Of a DNA stretch of 64,000 nucleotides, positions 38,072 to 48,714 are shown piece by piece (positions within the stretch are counted from its first letter, which is position 1; each line of letters opens with the position of its first letter). The stretch covers positions 1 to 64,000 of the forward strand of contig NZ_LIUQ01000018.1 of NCBI RefSeq assembly GCF_001276715.1, read 5' to 3'. The notes beneath the pieces are model-generated. The model did no database searches. It saw only the letters and a program-made list of their open reading frames with translations, and had not been told where the DNA came from. Both the position numbers and the translations under genes were made by a program. The DNA is from Planktothricoides sp. SR001 (GTDB lineage Bacteria > Cyanobacteriota > Cyanobacteriia > Cyanobacteriales > Laspinemataceae).

Positions 38072-40840
38072 ATGCAAGTTAATCATTGGAACAGACATTT
38101 AAAGGGAGCGATCGCCCGCATTCCTTTACGAGTTTTTCTAGTAGTTCCGTTTCTGCTGCAACTTTCTACGATTGTGGGCTTAGTTGGCTATCTTTCTTTC
38201 CGCAGTGGACAAGAAGCAGTGCAGGATATGGCAGAACAGCTAATCCATAAAGTCTCAGAACAAGTCCGCGATCGCCTCGATCATTATTTACAGACCCCGC
38301 AAAAACTGATTGCCTTAAACTTATTAGCCATTGAACAGGGAAATCTGAATCTAGAAAATGTCTCGGAAATTCAACAACGATTATGGCAGGAAGTTAAAAT
38401 TTATGAGGATATTAATAGCCTCAAATTGCTCAATACTCAAGGGATTATTGTCGGAGTTGGGCGGGACAAAGATGGGAGAATAAGTGCGCCGAATTCCATC
38501 ATTCTCGCATCAGGCAATGAGAAAGAAAGAAATTATTATTTGGCTTCGGAGACGGGAAAACCCACCCAGTTAATTCAATCCCTGAAAATGGATAATCGCG
38601 ATCGCCCTTGGTATCAACAGGGAATTAAACAACCCCCGAATACCCAAGCATGGACACCGATCGCCCCTTGGACAGGGGTGGATTGGGCCAGCATGAATGC
38701 GATCGCACCGATTTACTCCAAAGGGGAATTATGGGGGGTATTTGGGGCAAATGTGATTCTTTCCCATATCAGCTTATTTTTAAGCGAAATGTCTTTTTCT
38801 CCTCATGGTCAAATATTTATTATGGAAAAAACTGGGGATATCGTAGCAACCTCCACCAAAGAAAAACCTTATGTAAAAAACATTAAAGGCCAGAAATTAA
38901 TTCGCCTACCGGCGGTAAAAAGTCAGGATTGGCTGACTCGAACCACCGCCCAGGAAGTGATTAAGCAAACCAAAAACTTGGCTCAAATCCGTAACGGTGA
39001 ATGTTTAGAATTTTTCGCCAAACCCCCCGATCAAAAGTTTTGGCAACTCCCTCAACGTTATTTTACGGAAGTGTTTTCCTATCAAGATGATTATGGTTTG
39101 GACTGGCTAATTGTCATTACTATTCCTGAATCTGACATCATGGGGAAAATTTATCAAAATGTGCGTGATACTTTGATTTTAGTCAGTCTGGCTTTGACGG
39201 CTGCAATTCTGTTGGGAATTTATACATCCCAATGGATTAGTCAACCGATTTTGCGGTTACGGAATTCGGCTCAGGCGATCGCCCAAGGCAACTTTGAATG
39301 TGACTTGCCCCCTGTATTAGTCAAGGAAATGCAACAGCTTACGGATACTTTTGTCTATATGGGCGATCGCCTGCATCAGTCATTTCAGGAAATGAATCAT
39401 TTAAATCAACAACTCTCAGAAAGTCAAGCCAGATTAGAAAAATTCCTCGAAGCCATTCCCGTGGGGGTAGCGATTCACAATGCCAAAGGTTCATTAGTTT
39501 ACATGAATCAAGCTGCAAAAAAACTGTTAAACTCAGAAATAAAGGCTGATGCTGATATCTCAGAGCAGGTGATTGCCTATCAATTGTATTTAGCTGATAC
39601 TGATATACTTTATCCCCTGGAAAATTTACCTGTGGTCAAAGCCTTGAAGGGAGAAATTGTCAAAACAGAAGATATAGAAATTCACGCCAATCATCAAATA
39701 ATTGCGATTGAAGCTGAAGCGACGCCTTTTTTTGACCCCCAGGGATATATTACTCATTCAATCGTAGTTTTTCAAGATATTACAGCCCGGAAATCGGCGG
39801 AAAAACTCATGGAAAATTACCAGAGTGAATTAGAAAATAAAATTATAGAGAAAACGAAATATTTACAAGCGGAAATTGAAGAACGCTTAAAAATTGAAAC
39901 CGTCTTACGAGACAATCAAATCCGATTTCAGTCCCTTTCTGATGCCGCTCCTGGGGTAATTTATTCTTCGGTGCAGCGAGGAAATGGCTCGATTGAATTT
40001 GAATATGTCAGTCGCGGAATTGAATCAATTTTTGAAGCAACGGTGGCGGAAATTTTAGTCGATCCGTTACGGTTTATTTTGGGAGAAATGCATGAAGAAG
40101 ATCGCCAGGGATATCTGAAAGCGCTTGCCACCAGTGCCAAGACATTAGATTTATTTTTCTATGAGTGGCGAATCATTACCCCCTCTGGTCAATTAAAATG
40201 GTTACAAGCTAATTCTCGTCCCGAACTCAGAAAAAATGGGGATATTTGTTGGCATGGCATCCTGTTGGATATTAGCGATCGCAAACAGATGGAAAATGAC
40301 TTAAGAATTGCCAATCAACAGCTTGAACAATTAGCCCAAACCGATGGCCTGACTCAGTTGGCGAATCGTCGCTATTTTGATCGATACTTATCCCAAGAGT
40401 GGGAAAAAGCCCGCCAAGAACAGCAGCCAATATCACTAATTTTGCTGGACATTGACTATTTCAAAAAGTTTAACGATAGTTATGGCCACCAAGCGGGAGA
40501 TGATTGTTTAAAGCAGGTCGCCCAAGGGCTTCAGCGGTCAATTCGCCGCACCACAGACCTGGTAGCCCGTTACGGGGGCGAAGAATTTGTCGTCGTTTTG
40601 CCGAACACTCAGCAACCAGGGGCAGTGGCGATCGCCCAACGCATTCAGGCTCAGGTGCGATCGCTCTCAATTCCCCATCAAGCTTCCGATATCAGCGATA
40701 TTGTCACCGTCAGTATGGGGATTTGCACCACGATCCCAGCCGGTGAGTCCCCAGAGGCATTGGTGAAACAAGCGGATGTGGCTTTGTACCGCGCCAAACA
40801 GCAAGGGCGCGATCGCTATCAAGACATGGTGGGAGCGTGA
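38072..40840 (+). CDS. Membrane diguanylate cyclase (dCache-HAMP-PAS-PAS-GGDEF)
   Basis: 922 residues from the ATG at 38072 (a TTG at 38051 is in frame). Order: membrane helix at about 18-41 (FLVVPFLLQLSTIVGLVGYL), dCache-type extracellular sensor (60-355, including DNRDRPWYQQGIKQP), second helix at about 366-388, HAMP, coiled coil, PAS at about 465-590 (FLEAIPVGVAIHNAKG), PAS at about 635-745 with a PAC segment, and GGDEF at about 760-918. The active-site motif is GGEEF at 835-839, and an RxxD inhibitory site (RTTD) lies five residues before it. It should synthesise c-di-GMP from two GTP in response to an external small ligand, with feedback inhibition. No EAL domain. Monocistronic. Confidence 0.93.
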   Translation: MQVNHWNRHLKGAIARIPLRVFLVVPFLLQLSTIVGLVGYLSFRSGQEAVQDMAEQLIHKVSEQVRDRLDHYLQTPQKLIALNLLAIEQGNLNLENVSEIQQRLWQEVKIYEDINSLKLLNTQGIIVGVGRDKDGRISAPNSIILASGNEKERNYYLASETGKPTQLIQSLKMDNRDRPWYQQGIKQPPNTQAWTPIAPWTGVDWASMNAIAPIYSKGELWGVFGANVILSHISLFLSEMSFSPHGQIFIMEKTGDIVATSTKEKPYVKNIKGQKLIRLPAVKSQDWLTRTTAQEVIKQTKNLAQIRNGECLEFFAKPPDQKFWQLPQRYFTEVFSYQDDYGLDWLIVITIPESDIMGKIYQNVRDTLILVSLALTAAILLGIYTSQWISQPILRLRNSAQAIAQGNFECDLPPVLVKEMQQLTDTFVYMGDRLHQSFQEMNHLNQQLSESQARLEKFLEAIPVGVAIHNAKGSLVYMNQAAKKLLNSEIKADADISEQVIAYQLYLADTDILYPLENLPVVKALKGEIVKTEDIEIHANHQIIAIEAEATPFFDPQGYITHSIVVFQDITARKSAEKLMENYQSELENKIIEKTKYLQAEIEERLKIETVLRDNQIRFQSLSDAAPGVIYSSVQRGNGSIEFEYVSRGIESIFEATVAEILVDPLRFILGEMHEEDRQGYLKALATSAKTLDLFFYEWRIITPSGQLKWLQANSRPELRKNGDICWHGILLDISDRKQMENDLRIANQQLEQLAQTDGLTQLANRRYFDRYLSQEWEKARQEQQPISLILLDIDYFKKFNDSYGHQAGDDCLKQVAQGLQRSIRRTTDLVARYGGEEFVVVLPNTQQPGAVAIAQRIQAQVRSLSIPHQASDISDIVTVSMGICTTIPAGESPEALVKQADVALYRAKQQGRDRYQDMVGA

Positions 40841-40916
40841 GAACCCCTACCCTGTCTTTGAACCCTGGAAGAGTTTAAACCCCCTTGTATTTCCGTAATT
40901 TTATCGGTTTCATACC

Positions 40917-43541
40917 TCAAGATTCATCCACAACCATCGATAAATTTAACGAGACAATTTGTTCGTGAGGTTGCAAGATTTTAATGCGATCGCCTGACCC
41001 ATCTTTCTCCCATAACTTCACCGCATTCATCGGCAAATTTAACAACCGATCTTGACTGGTCACGAGAATAACTTCACCAGTTTTCACCGCAGGAACAATG
41101 CCGACCACCGTATCGGTTTGATTTTTAAACTGTAAAGATTGAGTGCCAATATCTCCGGGATTTGCCAAACGGAGGCTGCTAACTTTCATCCGTTTAGCCC
41201 AGCCATCTTGGGTACACAATAAAAATTTGTCTGCCTCATTTAGGGTGACAAATCCGACCAAACTTTCCTGTTTTCCTAAACGTAAAGCTTGTTGGGCTTG
41301 TGTACCATAACTCATCATTGGTAGATGGTCGTCACTCACTTCTAATCGTAATAACCGCCCCCCAGAAGTGGCCAAAATCACAAATTCTCCCGGTTTAGTC
41401 AAATTCACCGATAACAATTCATCCCCATCTTTCAGCTTGACGACGGTTAAGCCGCGATTGCTTAAATTGCTAATTTGTTCCACAGAGATGCGCTTAATTC
41501 TGCCCCGCTTGGTTAATAAAACTAAATCAGTGGCATTTGTTTGATCGGAAAGGAGTAATTGTGTAGCAATAATATTCGGATCGCCTTGAACTGAATTCGG
41601 CAACAAAGTAATCAGGGGAGTGCCCCGCCCCTCTATGGGTTTTGAACTGCGACCGTTGGTTAATTGCAAGTCACGCAAATTTAAGGGATAAGCTTTGCCG
41701 GTACGAGTAAAAACAACTACGGTTTTGTCCGTTCGAGTGAGATAAATTTGCCGGCTAAAATCATCGATCGCCTTGCCAATGACTTCGATATCTTTGGTGG
41801 CGCTATTATCTGGTTTTGGCCGTTCAAAATTTTGGGGAGAAAATCGTTTCACATACCCCCGGTAAGTGAATTCTACCACCGTATCTTCCGGTTTAAATGC
41901 TACATCTAGAGCTAGTCCTGCCCCTGCTGCGGCTGTGGTTTTAGCCTGTTTTCCCGCAGATTTTTTCTCCGTTGTCAGATTTTGACTTTTTGTGCCTTCG
42001 CTGCTTATTTGCGCGGCCACCATTTTTTGGCCGACGTTTTTAGGGGCAATAATTCGCGTCCGCCGCTCATCACCGTATTTACGCTTGAGGGCGCGTAAAT
42101 CTTTCTTTAATGCCTTTAACAGTTCGTGGCGATCGCTCAATAACTTTTGCAACTCTTGTTGCCGTTGGGTCAGTTGATCCAATTCGGCTTGTAATTTTTG
42201 CCGTTCCAAGCCGGTCAGCCGACGCAAGGGCATGGCTAAAATCGCCTCCGCTTGGCGATCGCTCAAATCCAACTCCGTTTGCAATCGCATTTTCGCCTGA
42301 GTACCATCAGGACTATCCCGTAAAATCGCGATGGTGCGATCGAGATTCGTTAGCGCCAGTAAACTCCCGGAGAGAATATGCAGTCGATTTTCTGTTTCTC
42401 TAAGTTCTTGAGAATACTCTTTTGTCAGAGTTTCTTCACGAAACCCTAAAAATTCTTGCAGAATTTCTCGCAGGGTAAGCTGTCTCGGTTCCCCGTTTAC
42501 CAAAACCAGTAAAATTGCCCCAAAATTGCTTTGTAATGCCGTGTGCTGATAAAGCTGTTCCCGGACGATTTCTGGATCGGTTTCTCGCTTCAGTTCAATT
42601 ACCACCCGCATCCCATCGCGATCGCTCTCATCCCGGATATCCGCCACCCCCGAAATCCGACCCTCATTCACCAAATCGGCAATTTTCTCAATCCAAGCGG
42701 ACTTATTCACTTGAAACGGCAACTCGGTGACAATAATCGCATTGCGGCGATGGCGTCCCCGACTGCGTTCGATTTCTTCAATGGCCGTAATTCCCCGAAC
42801 CGGAATCGTCCCCCGACCAGTGGTATATGCGGTATAAATCCCCTCGTTATCAACAATTTCACCGCCCGTGGGGAAATCCGGGCCGGGAATCAACTTAAAT
42901 AATTGTTCGTCTGATAACGTCGGACAATCAATCAGGGCAATTAAACCATCAACCACCTCGTTGAGATTATGAGGAGGAATATTCGTCGCCATTCCCACCG
43001 CAATGCCCGAACAACCATTCAGCAACACCACGGGTAATTTCGCCGGGAGTACCACGGGTTCTTGTTGGGAATTATCAAAATTGCTAACAAAGTTCACCGT
43101 AGCCTCACTAATGTCTCCGAGCAGTCCTTCCTGACCGATCGCCGACAAGCGGGTTTCGGTGTAGCGCATTGCCGCAGGAGGATCGTTATCGATCGAGCCA
43201 AAATTCCCATGACCGGCAAGTAAAGGATAGCGGCTGGAAAAAGTCTGTACCATCCGCACCAAAGCATCATAAACCGCTTGATCGCCGTGGGGATGATATT
43301 TGCCTAACACATCCCCGACCACACGCGCACACTTGCGATAAGGTCTATCTGGGGTTAAACCCAACTCGTGCATAGCGTATAAAATCCGGCGGTGTACGGG
43401 TTTTAAGCCATCGCGCACGTCGGGCAATGCTCTGCCAACAATCACACTCATGGCATATTCAAGATAAGACTGCTGCATTTCTGTATGCAAGGCAGTCGAG
43501 ATTACCTGCCCACTCGACAGAATCGACAACTGTTTTGCCAT
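40917..43541 (-). CDS. gyrA: Type IIA DNA topoisomerase subunit A (GyrA/ParC)
   Basis: 874 residues. The N-terminal breakage-reunion domain is complete: [20 protein letters not shown], the helix [15 protein letters not shown] and the catalytic Tyr127 in AAMRYTE. A coiled-coil tower ([21 protein letters not shown]) and a C-terminal beta-pinwheel ([34 protein letters not shown]) follow. The position of E. coli Ser83 is Gln, as I recall for cyanobacterial proteins. A canonical GyrA box (QRRGGKG) is not evident; its place holds [11 protein letters not shown], so it could be the topoisomerase IV-like paralogue instead of true gyrase A. A low-complexity Lys/Ala insert ([15 protein letters not shown]) precedes the pinwheel. 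It relaxes or supercoils DNA with a B subunit encoded elsewhere. Confidence 0.9.
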   Translation of the reverse strand: MAKQLSILSSGQVISTALHTEMQQSYLEYAMSVIVGRALPDVRDGLKPVHRRILYAMHELGLTPDRPYRKCARVVGDVLGKYHPHGDQAVYDALVRMVQTFSSRYPLLAGHGNFGSIDNDPPAAMRYTETRLSAIGQEGLLGDISEATVNFVSNFDNSQQEPVVLPAKLPVVLLNGCSGIAVGMATNIPPHNLNEVVDGLIALIDCPTLSDEQLFKLIPGPDFPTGGEIVDNEGIYTAYTTGRGTIPVRGITAIEEIERSRGRHRRNAIIVTELPFQVNKSAWIEKIADLVNEGRISGVADIRDESDRDGMRVVIELKRETDPEIVREQLYQHTALQSNFGAILLVLVNGEPRQLTLREILQEFLGFREETLTKEYSQELRETENRLHILSGSLLALTNLDRTIAILRDSPDGTQAKMRLQTELDLSDRQAEAILAMPLRRLTGLERQKLQAELDQLTQRQQELQKLLSDRHELLKALKKDLRALKRKYGDERRTRIIAPKNVGQKMVAAQISSEGTKSQNLTTEKKSAGKQAKTTAAAGAGLALDVAFKPEDTVVEFTYRGYVKRFSPQNFERPKPDNSATKDIEVIGKAIDDFSRQIYLTRTDKTVVVFTRTGKAYPLNLRDLQLTNGRSSKPIEGRGTPLITLLPNSVQGDPNIIATQLLLSDQTNATDLVLLTKRGRIKRISVEQISNLSNRGLTVVKLKDGDELLSVNLTKPGEFVILATSGGRLLRLEVSDDHLPMMSYGTQAQQALRLGKQESLVGFVTLNEADKFLLCTQDGWAKRMKVSSLRLANPGDIGTQSLQFKNQTDTVVGIVPAVKTGEVILVTSQDRLLNLPMNAVKLWEKDGSGDRIKILQPHEQIVSLNLSMVVDES

Positions 43542-43827
43542 GAGGAACCTCTCATTACCAATAAACTTTCTGACATCGAAGGAATATTTTAAGCCCTAAA
43601 ACTCGTAGGATACGAATACAGGACTTACGCCCCTTACCAGAAACCGACGGTCTTATTTAAATCTGATATATGGCGACTAGATGGGGGAATTTACTCAGTC
43701 CACTGAAAAGGGCTGATGCATAAGTCTTAGAATAGTAACCGAAAGGCGGGATTTAATCGCAATCTCAAATCCTTCTCTTCGATACACTATGACAATTAAT
43801 GCATCAGACAGCAAAAAGGAAAGTGGT

Positions 43828-44226
43828 ATGAAAACAGTTTTAATTGTGGAGGACGATCCCGTCAATGCCCGGGTTTTTTCTAAAATCCTGGCCAAACGGG
43901 GGGGCTTAAATGTCAAGCACACGGAAAATGTGGAAGAAGTGATGCACATCGCCCAAGCTGGAGAAGCGGATCTGATTCTGATGGATGTTTCTTTAGCCAG
44001 AAGTGTTTACAATGGCAAAGCGGTTGATGGGATTAAGATTACCCAAATATTGAAATCCGAGGAGAAAACCAAAAACTTACCGATTATTCTGGTGACGGCT
44101 CACGCAATGGCCGGAGATAGGGAAGCCTTTCTGGAACAGAGTGGGGCTGATGGCTACATTTCCAAGCCGGTGGTGGATCATGAAGAGTTTGTTAAGCAAA
44201 TTAAAGCCATGTTAGGCGAAAATTAA
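43828..44226 (+). CDS. Single-domain response regulator (CheY/DivK-like)
   Basis: 132 residues from the ATG at 43828 (MKTVLIVEDD), chosen for its AGGAAAG ribosome site; an ATG at 43789 adds 13 residues. A receiver domain alone: acidic pair Glu8-Asp9/Asp10, phospho-acceptor Asp53 in LILMDVS, Thr90 in LVTAHA and Lys113 in YISKPV. An insert after beta-3 (LARSVYNGKAVDGIK) is longer than in CheY and resembles DivK-like regulators of cyanobacteria. With no output domain it must act by protein contact. No histidine kinase gene is near. The convergent inverted repeat downstream separates it from the TPR gene. Confidence 0.88.
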   Translation: MKTVLIVEDDPVNARVFSKILAKRGGLNVKHTENVEEVMHIAQAGEADLILMDVSLARSVYNGKAVDGIKITQILKSEEKTKNLPIILVTAHAMAGDREAFLEQSGADGYISKPVVDHEEFVKQIKAMLGEN

Positions 44227-44251
44227 GCAAAAATTAAGCGGCAATTAAGCA

Positions 44252-44327
44252 AGTTATTCGTTATTCGTTAAAAAGTTATTCGCCTAGCCAAATAAAGAAT
44301 AACGAATAACGAATAACGAATAACGAA
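44252..44327. terminator. TTATTCG / CGAATAA inverted tandem repeats
   Basis: Two to three gttattc units (44252-44283) face four aacgaat units (44297-44327), able to form a long AT-rich hairpin between convergent genes. It probably serves as a bidirectional transcript end and is prone to copy-number change. Confidence 0.6.
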
Positions 44328-44334
44328 TCAATTC

Positions 44335-45171
44335 CTATTGCCCTGGTAATCGTATGGGTTCTGGGGGTGCGGAACTTTCGATTTGGGCTAAAGTGGCCTG
44401 CATTCTAGGGGTTTGTAAGAATTTTTTGGTATCTTCTAACAACCGATCTCCCCACAGGTTTTCTCGGAGAAATTCGATTTGGCCATAACGGGCATCTAAA
44501 CGCAAGGCTTTTTCGGCGATCGCGTAAGCTTCTTCGATATTTCCTTGGATATAAAACGCCACGGCGATCGCTAACTGGGGTTCGGCGGCATTCGGGTCAA
44601 TGACAACCACAGACTGCCATCTATTTAATGCCGCTTGTTTTTTGCCTTGTTCATATTCGATTAAGCCAATATTATTTAAAGCTGGCCAGAATGTTTCATC
44701 GACGGCCATCGCTTTTTCATATTCGGCGATCGCCTGTGGCAGCTTGTTGAGCTTATAGTAAGTATTGCCCAATTCAAAGCGGGCGATCGGCAGATCCGGT
44801 TTAATTTTCAACCCTTCTTGTAAGTATTGGATCGCCCCCTGATAATTTTGCTGTTGAAAGTTGCTAGATCCTAGAGAAAACAGCACTCCTGCCAAAACTT
44901 CCCAGGTTCTTTCTTCCTTTGGCGCTAACTGGGTGGCTAACTTTGCGCGAGCCAAAGCCAAGTCATATTGCTGAAACTGCGCTAACTGAGCCGCTTGTTG
45001 GGCCAGTCTGACTCCCTGAATTTCCAACTCTTGTTGATCCAGTTCCTGGGTATGTGGCAATAATGCCTGCCCTTTAGCGGTCGGCGCGACAGTACACAAA
45101 CCCAATATCACCAGCAACGAAATTAATAAATTACTACCCTTTGGCAGGGTACTGCTTTGAAACAATTGCAT
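44335..45171 (-). CDS. Exported TPR-repeat protein
   Basis: About 278 residues from the ATG at 45171 (MQLFQSSTLPKGSNLL), which begins a signal peptide or anchor (LLISLLVILGLCTVAPTAKG); an ATG at 45216 would add 15 charged residues. At least four TPR units are visible: YQGAIQYLQEGLKIKPDLPI, ARFELGNTYYKLNKLPQAIAEYEKA, PALNNIGLIEYEQGKKQAALN, and AIAVAFYIQGNIEEAYAIAEKA. TPRs mediate protein contacts; this one should act in the periplasm or lumen. C-terminus is Pro-rich (APPEPIRLPGQ). The partner is unknown. Confidence 0.8.
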   Translation of the reverse strand: MQLFQSSTLPKGSNLLISLLVILGLCTVAPTAKGQALLPHTQELDQQELEIQGVRLAQQAAQLAQFQQYDLALARAKLATQLAPKEERTWEVLAGVLFSLGSSNFQQQNYQGAIQYLQEGLKIKPDLPIARFELGNTYYKLNKLPQAIAEYEKAMAVDETFWPALNNIGLIEYEQGKKQAALNRWQSVVVIDPNAAEPQLAIAVAFYIQGNIEEAYAIAEKALRLDARYGQIEFLRENLWGDRLLEDTKKFLQTPRMQATLAQIESSAPPEPIRLPGQ

Positions 45172-45349
45172 TCTTATTTCCGCTTTCTTGAGGCCATCTG
45201 ATTTGAATCTTGACACATAGGACTGACTGACCGAATCACCTCCCGAAGTTCCTTTGGCAACAATTGGCTACCATTGGTGATTTCTCAGCTTGAAAAAGCG
45301 TCAGTCCCGATCAAAATTTTAACGAAAATTTTCACTGGTCGAGCGCCAC

Positions 45350-45700
45350 CTATACTCCCACTTCGTGGTTGAACCGCTGTAATTCCCAAGCTTGTTCGCC
45401 ATACACAGCAGAAATCTGTTCTTGACAACAAGTAATGGCAAAATCATTTAACTCTTCCGGTTCAATGTCATAGAGTTCGGCAAATACATCCGCTTGGACT
45501 CGACAAAAGCGAGGCCGATCCGCGTAAATGCCACAACGACGGGTCAGGCGATCGTAATGGATGCACCAGCCATCAGCCCCGACTAAGCTGAGATACAGTT
45601 GCCAGTCTTCTGGAGAAAGATAGTCTTCCACGTCGGGGCGATCGCTCGGATCCAAGTTACAACAAGCCCCACATCGTTCAATACACCGCCAAGTCGCCAT
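45350..45700 (-). CDS. YkgJ family cysteine-cluster protein
   Basis: 116 residues with the zinc or iron cluster signature: Cys6, Cys10, Cys13 and Cys14 (RCIERCGACC), then WCIHYDRLTRRCGIYADRPRFC and a final TCCQE pair. The family (UPF0153/YkgJ) is believed to bind a metal through eight cysteines, with unknown activity. Length typical. It lies alone between the TPR gene and the oxidoreductase gene, all on the minus strand. Confidence 0.85.
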   Translation of the reverse strand: MATWRCIERCGACCNLDPSDRPDVEDYLSPEDWQLYLSLVGADGWCIHYDRLTRRCGIYADRPRFCRVQADVFAELYDIEPEELNDFAITCCQEQISAVYGEQAWELQRFNHEVGV

Positions 45701-45831
45701 TGTTGATCTCCCTCATTATTTCTGATTGTTTACTTCTGTGCCCGGATCCAGAAAAATCTTGACTGATTTGTTTTCAGACGAATTCCCTTCACCGCAGGAT
45801 CCGGGCATCCGCAACCTAACCGAGGTTGCGG

Positions 45832-46995
45832 TCAAGAATTGGCTAAAAATTGCTCGAAATTTGGTACTGTGACCCAAGTGCCGGTGGCGTGAGATTCTAA
45901 TGTTAAATCCATTAACAGTTGAGAATAGACTCCTTCTTTCAGGGAAGGGACTACGGTCTGACCCCTGTGAATGCCTTGAACCCAGTTGTCCACGACGCGG
46001 ATAAATGGGGCTAGTCTGCCATCGCTGTAAGTCTGCGGAAATTGTAAGCGATCAGGAATTTCCATATGACGCAGGTCTTCCCCCGCTGGGGCGCATTGAA
46101 TGGTAAAGCCATGTACATAGTCTTTTTGGTTGCTGCTGCCAAGGATTAAGGTGCCGCGATCGCCATAAACTTCCACAAAATGTCCCCGTCCTTGATAAGT
46201 GGTAGAACTTAGGCAAACGTTGACCGGGGTGCCATCAGTCAGTTCTAGCATCAACAAACAACTATCATCCGCATCCACCAGTTTCAGTTTACCGCCGTCA
46301 GCGGGATCCGGACGTTCCGTAATACTCGTAGATAAATGCCCAGATAACCGCTTGACTGGGCCAAATAACCAGCTAATATAATCAAAGGCATGGGAACCGA
46401 TCGCCCCCAGTGCCCCGCCCCCTTTGTCTTTTTGGGAGTACCAGTTCCAAGGGCGATCGGCAGCAGCCCGACTAGAGGCTAACCAGTCTATTTTAATTAA
46501 TCGTTTTTCCCCACAATATCCTTCGTCCAATAATTCTTTAAAGCGTTGCCATGCCGGGACAAAGCGAAATTCAAAATCCATCGTGGCGATCGCGCCTTTG
46601 GTCTGGGCTAAATGATACAGCGATCGCGCTTCTTGGGCAGAAAGAGTAGTGGGTTTTTCTAATAACAAATGCTTTCCGGATTCTAACACAATTTTTGCCA
46701 TCTCATCGTGCAAAAATGGCGGAGTTGAAATACTCACCGCCAGCACTTCTGGGAGATTCACCAATTCAGTTATTTCGTCACAGGCATTGGGAATTTTATA
46801 GGCATCAGCGAGTTCACTAGCCTTCTCAATATCCCGGTGATAAACAGCTACAATTTCCGTTCCGGGATGGGCTTGGAATCCGGGAATATGAATTTTTTGC
46901 CCAAAACCCGTCCCCACAATGGCGACTCCCAGGGGCTTATTTTCCCCGGTTTGACTGGCATAATCAGCGGCCACATTTATTCCTGAATCTGTCAT
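45832..46995 (-). CDS. Gfo/Idh/MocA family oxidoreductase
   Basis: 387 residues. The N-terminal Rossmann domain starts GVAIVGTGFGQKIHIPGFQ (GxGxxG-type), followed by VSISTPPFLHDEMAKIVLES and the signature LLEKPTTLSAQEA with the conserved Lys-Pro. A C-terminal alpha/beta domain includes GGGALGAIGSHAFDYISWLFG, holding the His of the usual active site. These NAD(P)-dependent enzymes oxidise or reduce sugars, cyclitols or related compounds; the exact substrate cannot be read. Cytoplasmic. Ribosome site not strong. The neighbours do not suggest a pathway. Confidence 0.9.
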   Translation of the reverse strand: MTDSGINVAADYASQTGENKPLGVAIVGTGFGQKIHIPGFQAHPGTEIVAVYHRDIEKASELADAYKIPNACDEITELVNLPEVLAVSISTPPFLHDEMAKIVLESGKHLLLEKPTTLSAQEARSLYHLAQTKGAIATMDFEFRFVPAWQRFKELLDEGYCGEKRLIKIDWLASSRAAADRPWNWYSQKDKGGGALGAIGSHAFDYISWLFGPVKRLSGHLSTSITERPDPADGGKLKLVDADDSCLLMLELTDGTPVNVCLSSTTYQGRGHFVEVYGDRGTLILGSSNQKDYVHGFTIQCAPAGEDLRHMEIPDRLQFPQTYSDGRLAPFIRVVDNWVQGIHRGQTVVPSLKEGVYSQLLMDLTLESHATGTWVTVPNFEQFLANS

Positions 46996-47117
46996 AAATC
47001 TCTCAATTAAACTTATTCAAAACATCACTAATCTCTCAAATAATATACCAGCAGTAAATTTAATCCTGATCCCTCAAAAAATAACCGCATTATTTAGAGA
47101 TTAGTGCTAATAAAAAA

Positions 47118-48116
47118 CTATTTCTTTGCGGATGAATTCGGCAGATTTTTAACTTGTGCTTCCACCCACCGGATTACTTGCTGACCCAAAGGCACGCAAT
47201 CCGGGTGAAACAAATCAACTTCCCGAATTCCCGTGGGACTGGTGACATTTACTTCCGTTAAATAACCCCCAATCACATCCAGGCCGACAAAATATAACCC
47301 ATCTTTTCTTAATTTCGGGGCAACAGTCGAACAAATTTCCCGCTCTCGGTCGGTAATCTCCGTTTTCACCACTCGACCGCCCACGGCCATATTGCCCCGA
47401 AATTCATTGCCACTAGGGACTCGATTAATCGCGCCAATGGGTTCGCCATTTAACAGGATAATTCGTTTATCCCCCTCTCGGGCAGCGGGTAAATAAGTTT
47501 GCACGATCGTTGGCAGAGTCCCTTGTTGGGTACTCAGTTCAATCAGGGAGTTAAAATTCGGGTCGTCAGGTTTCAGCAATAAAATCCCTTCTCCAGCTTT
47601 ACCCCCAATGGGTTTGAGCACTGCCATCCCTTGTTTTTCGGTAAACGCCCGAATTTCTGACTTATGTTGACTGACAATGGTCTCTGGGATGACGTTGGTA
47701 AACTGGAGGCCATACATTTTCTCGTTGGCATTGCGGAGTCCAGCGGGATGATTCAGCACCAGAGTTTTCTGGGGGTCGATATAGTCGAGAATATAAGTGG
47801 CATAAAGGTAGGCCGTGGTGACTGGGGGATCGGTACGCATGAACACCGCATCCATGTCTTCCAGACAGCAAAGACGGCGATCGCCTACTTCATACCAAGA
47901 TTCGACTTTTTGCCAACGTCCTGCCACCCGTTGCACGGGAGTTAAACGAACTGGCTGCAAATTCGCCCAAGCTGTAGAGGCGAACACACTTAACTGATTA
48001 ATTTCCGTAATCCAAACTTCATGGCCAAGCTCTTGGGCCGCTTCCATCATGGCGACGCTGCTATCGTGTGTGGGATCGAGCTTGTGGATTGGATCGATGA
48101 TAAACGCAAGTTTCAC
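47118..48116 (-). CDS. gshB: Glutathione synthetase
   Basis: 332 residues, ATP-grasp enzyme joining gamma-glutamylcysteine and glycine. The N-terminal substrate domain begins MKLAFIIDPIHKLDPTHDS, with VFMRTDPPVTTAYLYATYIL typical of bacterial GshB. ATP-grasp motifs follow: GMAVLKPIGGKAGEGILLL, QTYLPAAREGDKRIILLNGEPI, and GLYFVGLDVIGGYLTEVNVTSPTG, which carries the metal-binding Glu and Asn. Length matches the family (about 315-330). It lies 158 bases downstream of the glutaredoxin gene on the same strand; this grxC-gshB order is conserved in many cyanobacteria, so the two are likely one redox-thiol operon. gshA is not in the window. Confidence 0.95.
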   Translation of the reverse strand: MKLAFIIDPIHKLDPTHDSSVAMMEAAQELGHEVWITEINQLSVFASTAWANLQPVRLTPVQRVAGRWQKVESWYEVGDRRLCCLEDMDAVFMRTDPPVTTAYLYATYILDYIDPQKTLVLNHPAGLRNANEKMYGLQFTNVIPETIVSQHKSEIRAFTEKQGMAVLKPIGGKAGEGILLLKPDDPNFNSLIELSTQQGTLPTIVQTYLPAAREGDKRIILLNGEPIGAINRVPSGNEFRGNMAVGGRVVKTEITDREREICSTVAPKLRKDGLYFVGLDVIGGYLTEVNVTSPTGIREVDLFHPDCVPLGQQVIRWVEAQVKNLPNSSAKK

Positions 48117-48274
48117 GTTGACTTCTCTTTTTAAATTCGTTAGCCACCGTAATCCATTAAACCCCCAAACGTACCGAAAAAAGCGATCCGCCCGGTCGAG
48201 AGGATCGCTGTGAAGTTGAATATTTTTCTTGGCATCTTTTCTTGATTCCTGGGAACCCAGGCCGCCAAAATTCC

Positions 48275-48529
48275 CTACTGGAGCAAGGGATCTAACTCAC
48301 CGGCACTTTCCAGGGCATGAAGATCGTCACAACCACCAATATGGCGATCGCCAATAAATATCTGGGGCACAGAACGACGACCATTAGCGCGAACGGACAT
48401 GGCATCGCGAGCCGCCTCATCCCCATCAATACAATATTCCGTGAACTCCACACCTTTTTTTGTCAACAAGCCTTTCGCTCGGATACAGAAAGGACAACGG
48501 CTCCATGTATAGATTTCCACTTTCGGCAT
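48275..48529 (-). CDS. grxC: Glutaredoxin (dithiol, GrxC class)
   Basis: 84 residues. Active site CPFC (Cys12-Cys15) in WSRCPFC, then the cis-Pro region RSVPQIFIGDRHIGGCDDL, which contacts glutathione. A third Cys (EYCIDGD) is common in cyanobacterial members. It reduces disulfides and mixed disulfides using glutathione. The downstream gene makes glutathione, which fits. Length and motifs are standard. Confidence 0.93.
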   Translation of the reverse strand: MPKVEIYTWSRCPFCIRAKGLLTKKGVEFTEYCIDGDEAARDAMSVRANGRRSVPQIFIGDRHIGGCDDLHALESAGELDPLLQ

Positions 48530-48714
48530 AGTTGCTCCCGATCTCTGGTTTCGTAATATTTCTTAATCAACTTTTACTATAGTATTTTATGCCTAAAGAA
48601 AAGAGGCGATCGCCTCTGTTGAAAAAAAACCCTCCCCAGTTGGGGAGAAGAAAAGCATTTAACTTCGCAAGACCATATACCAGCTATCAGGAGGATGCCG
48701 ATTAGCCTTAAATT

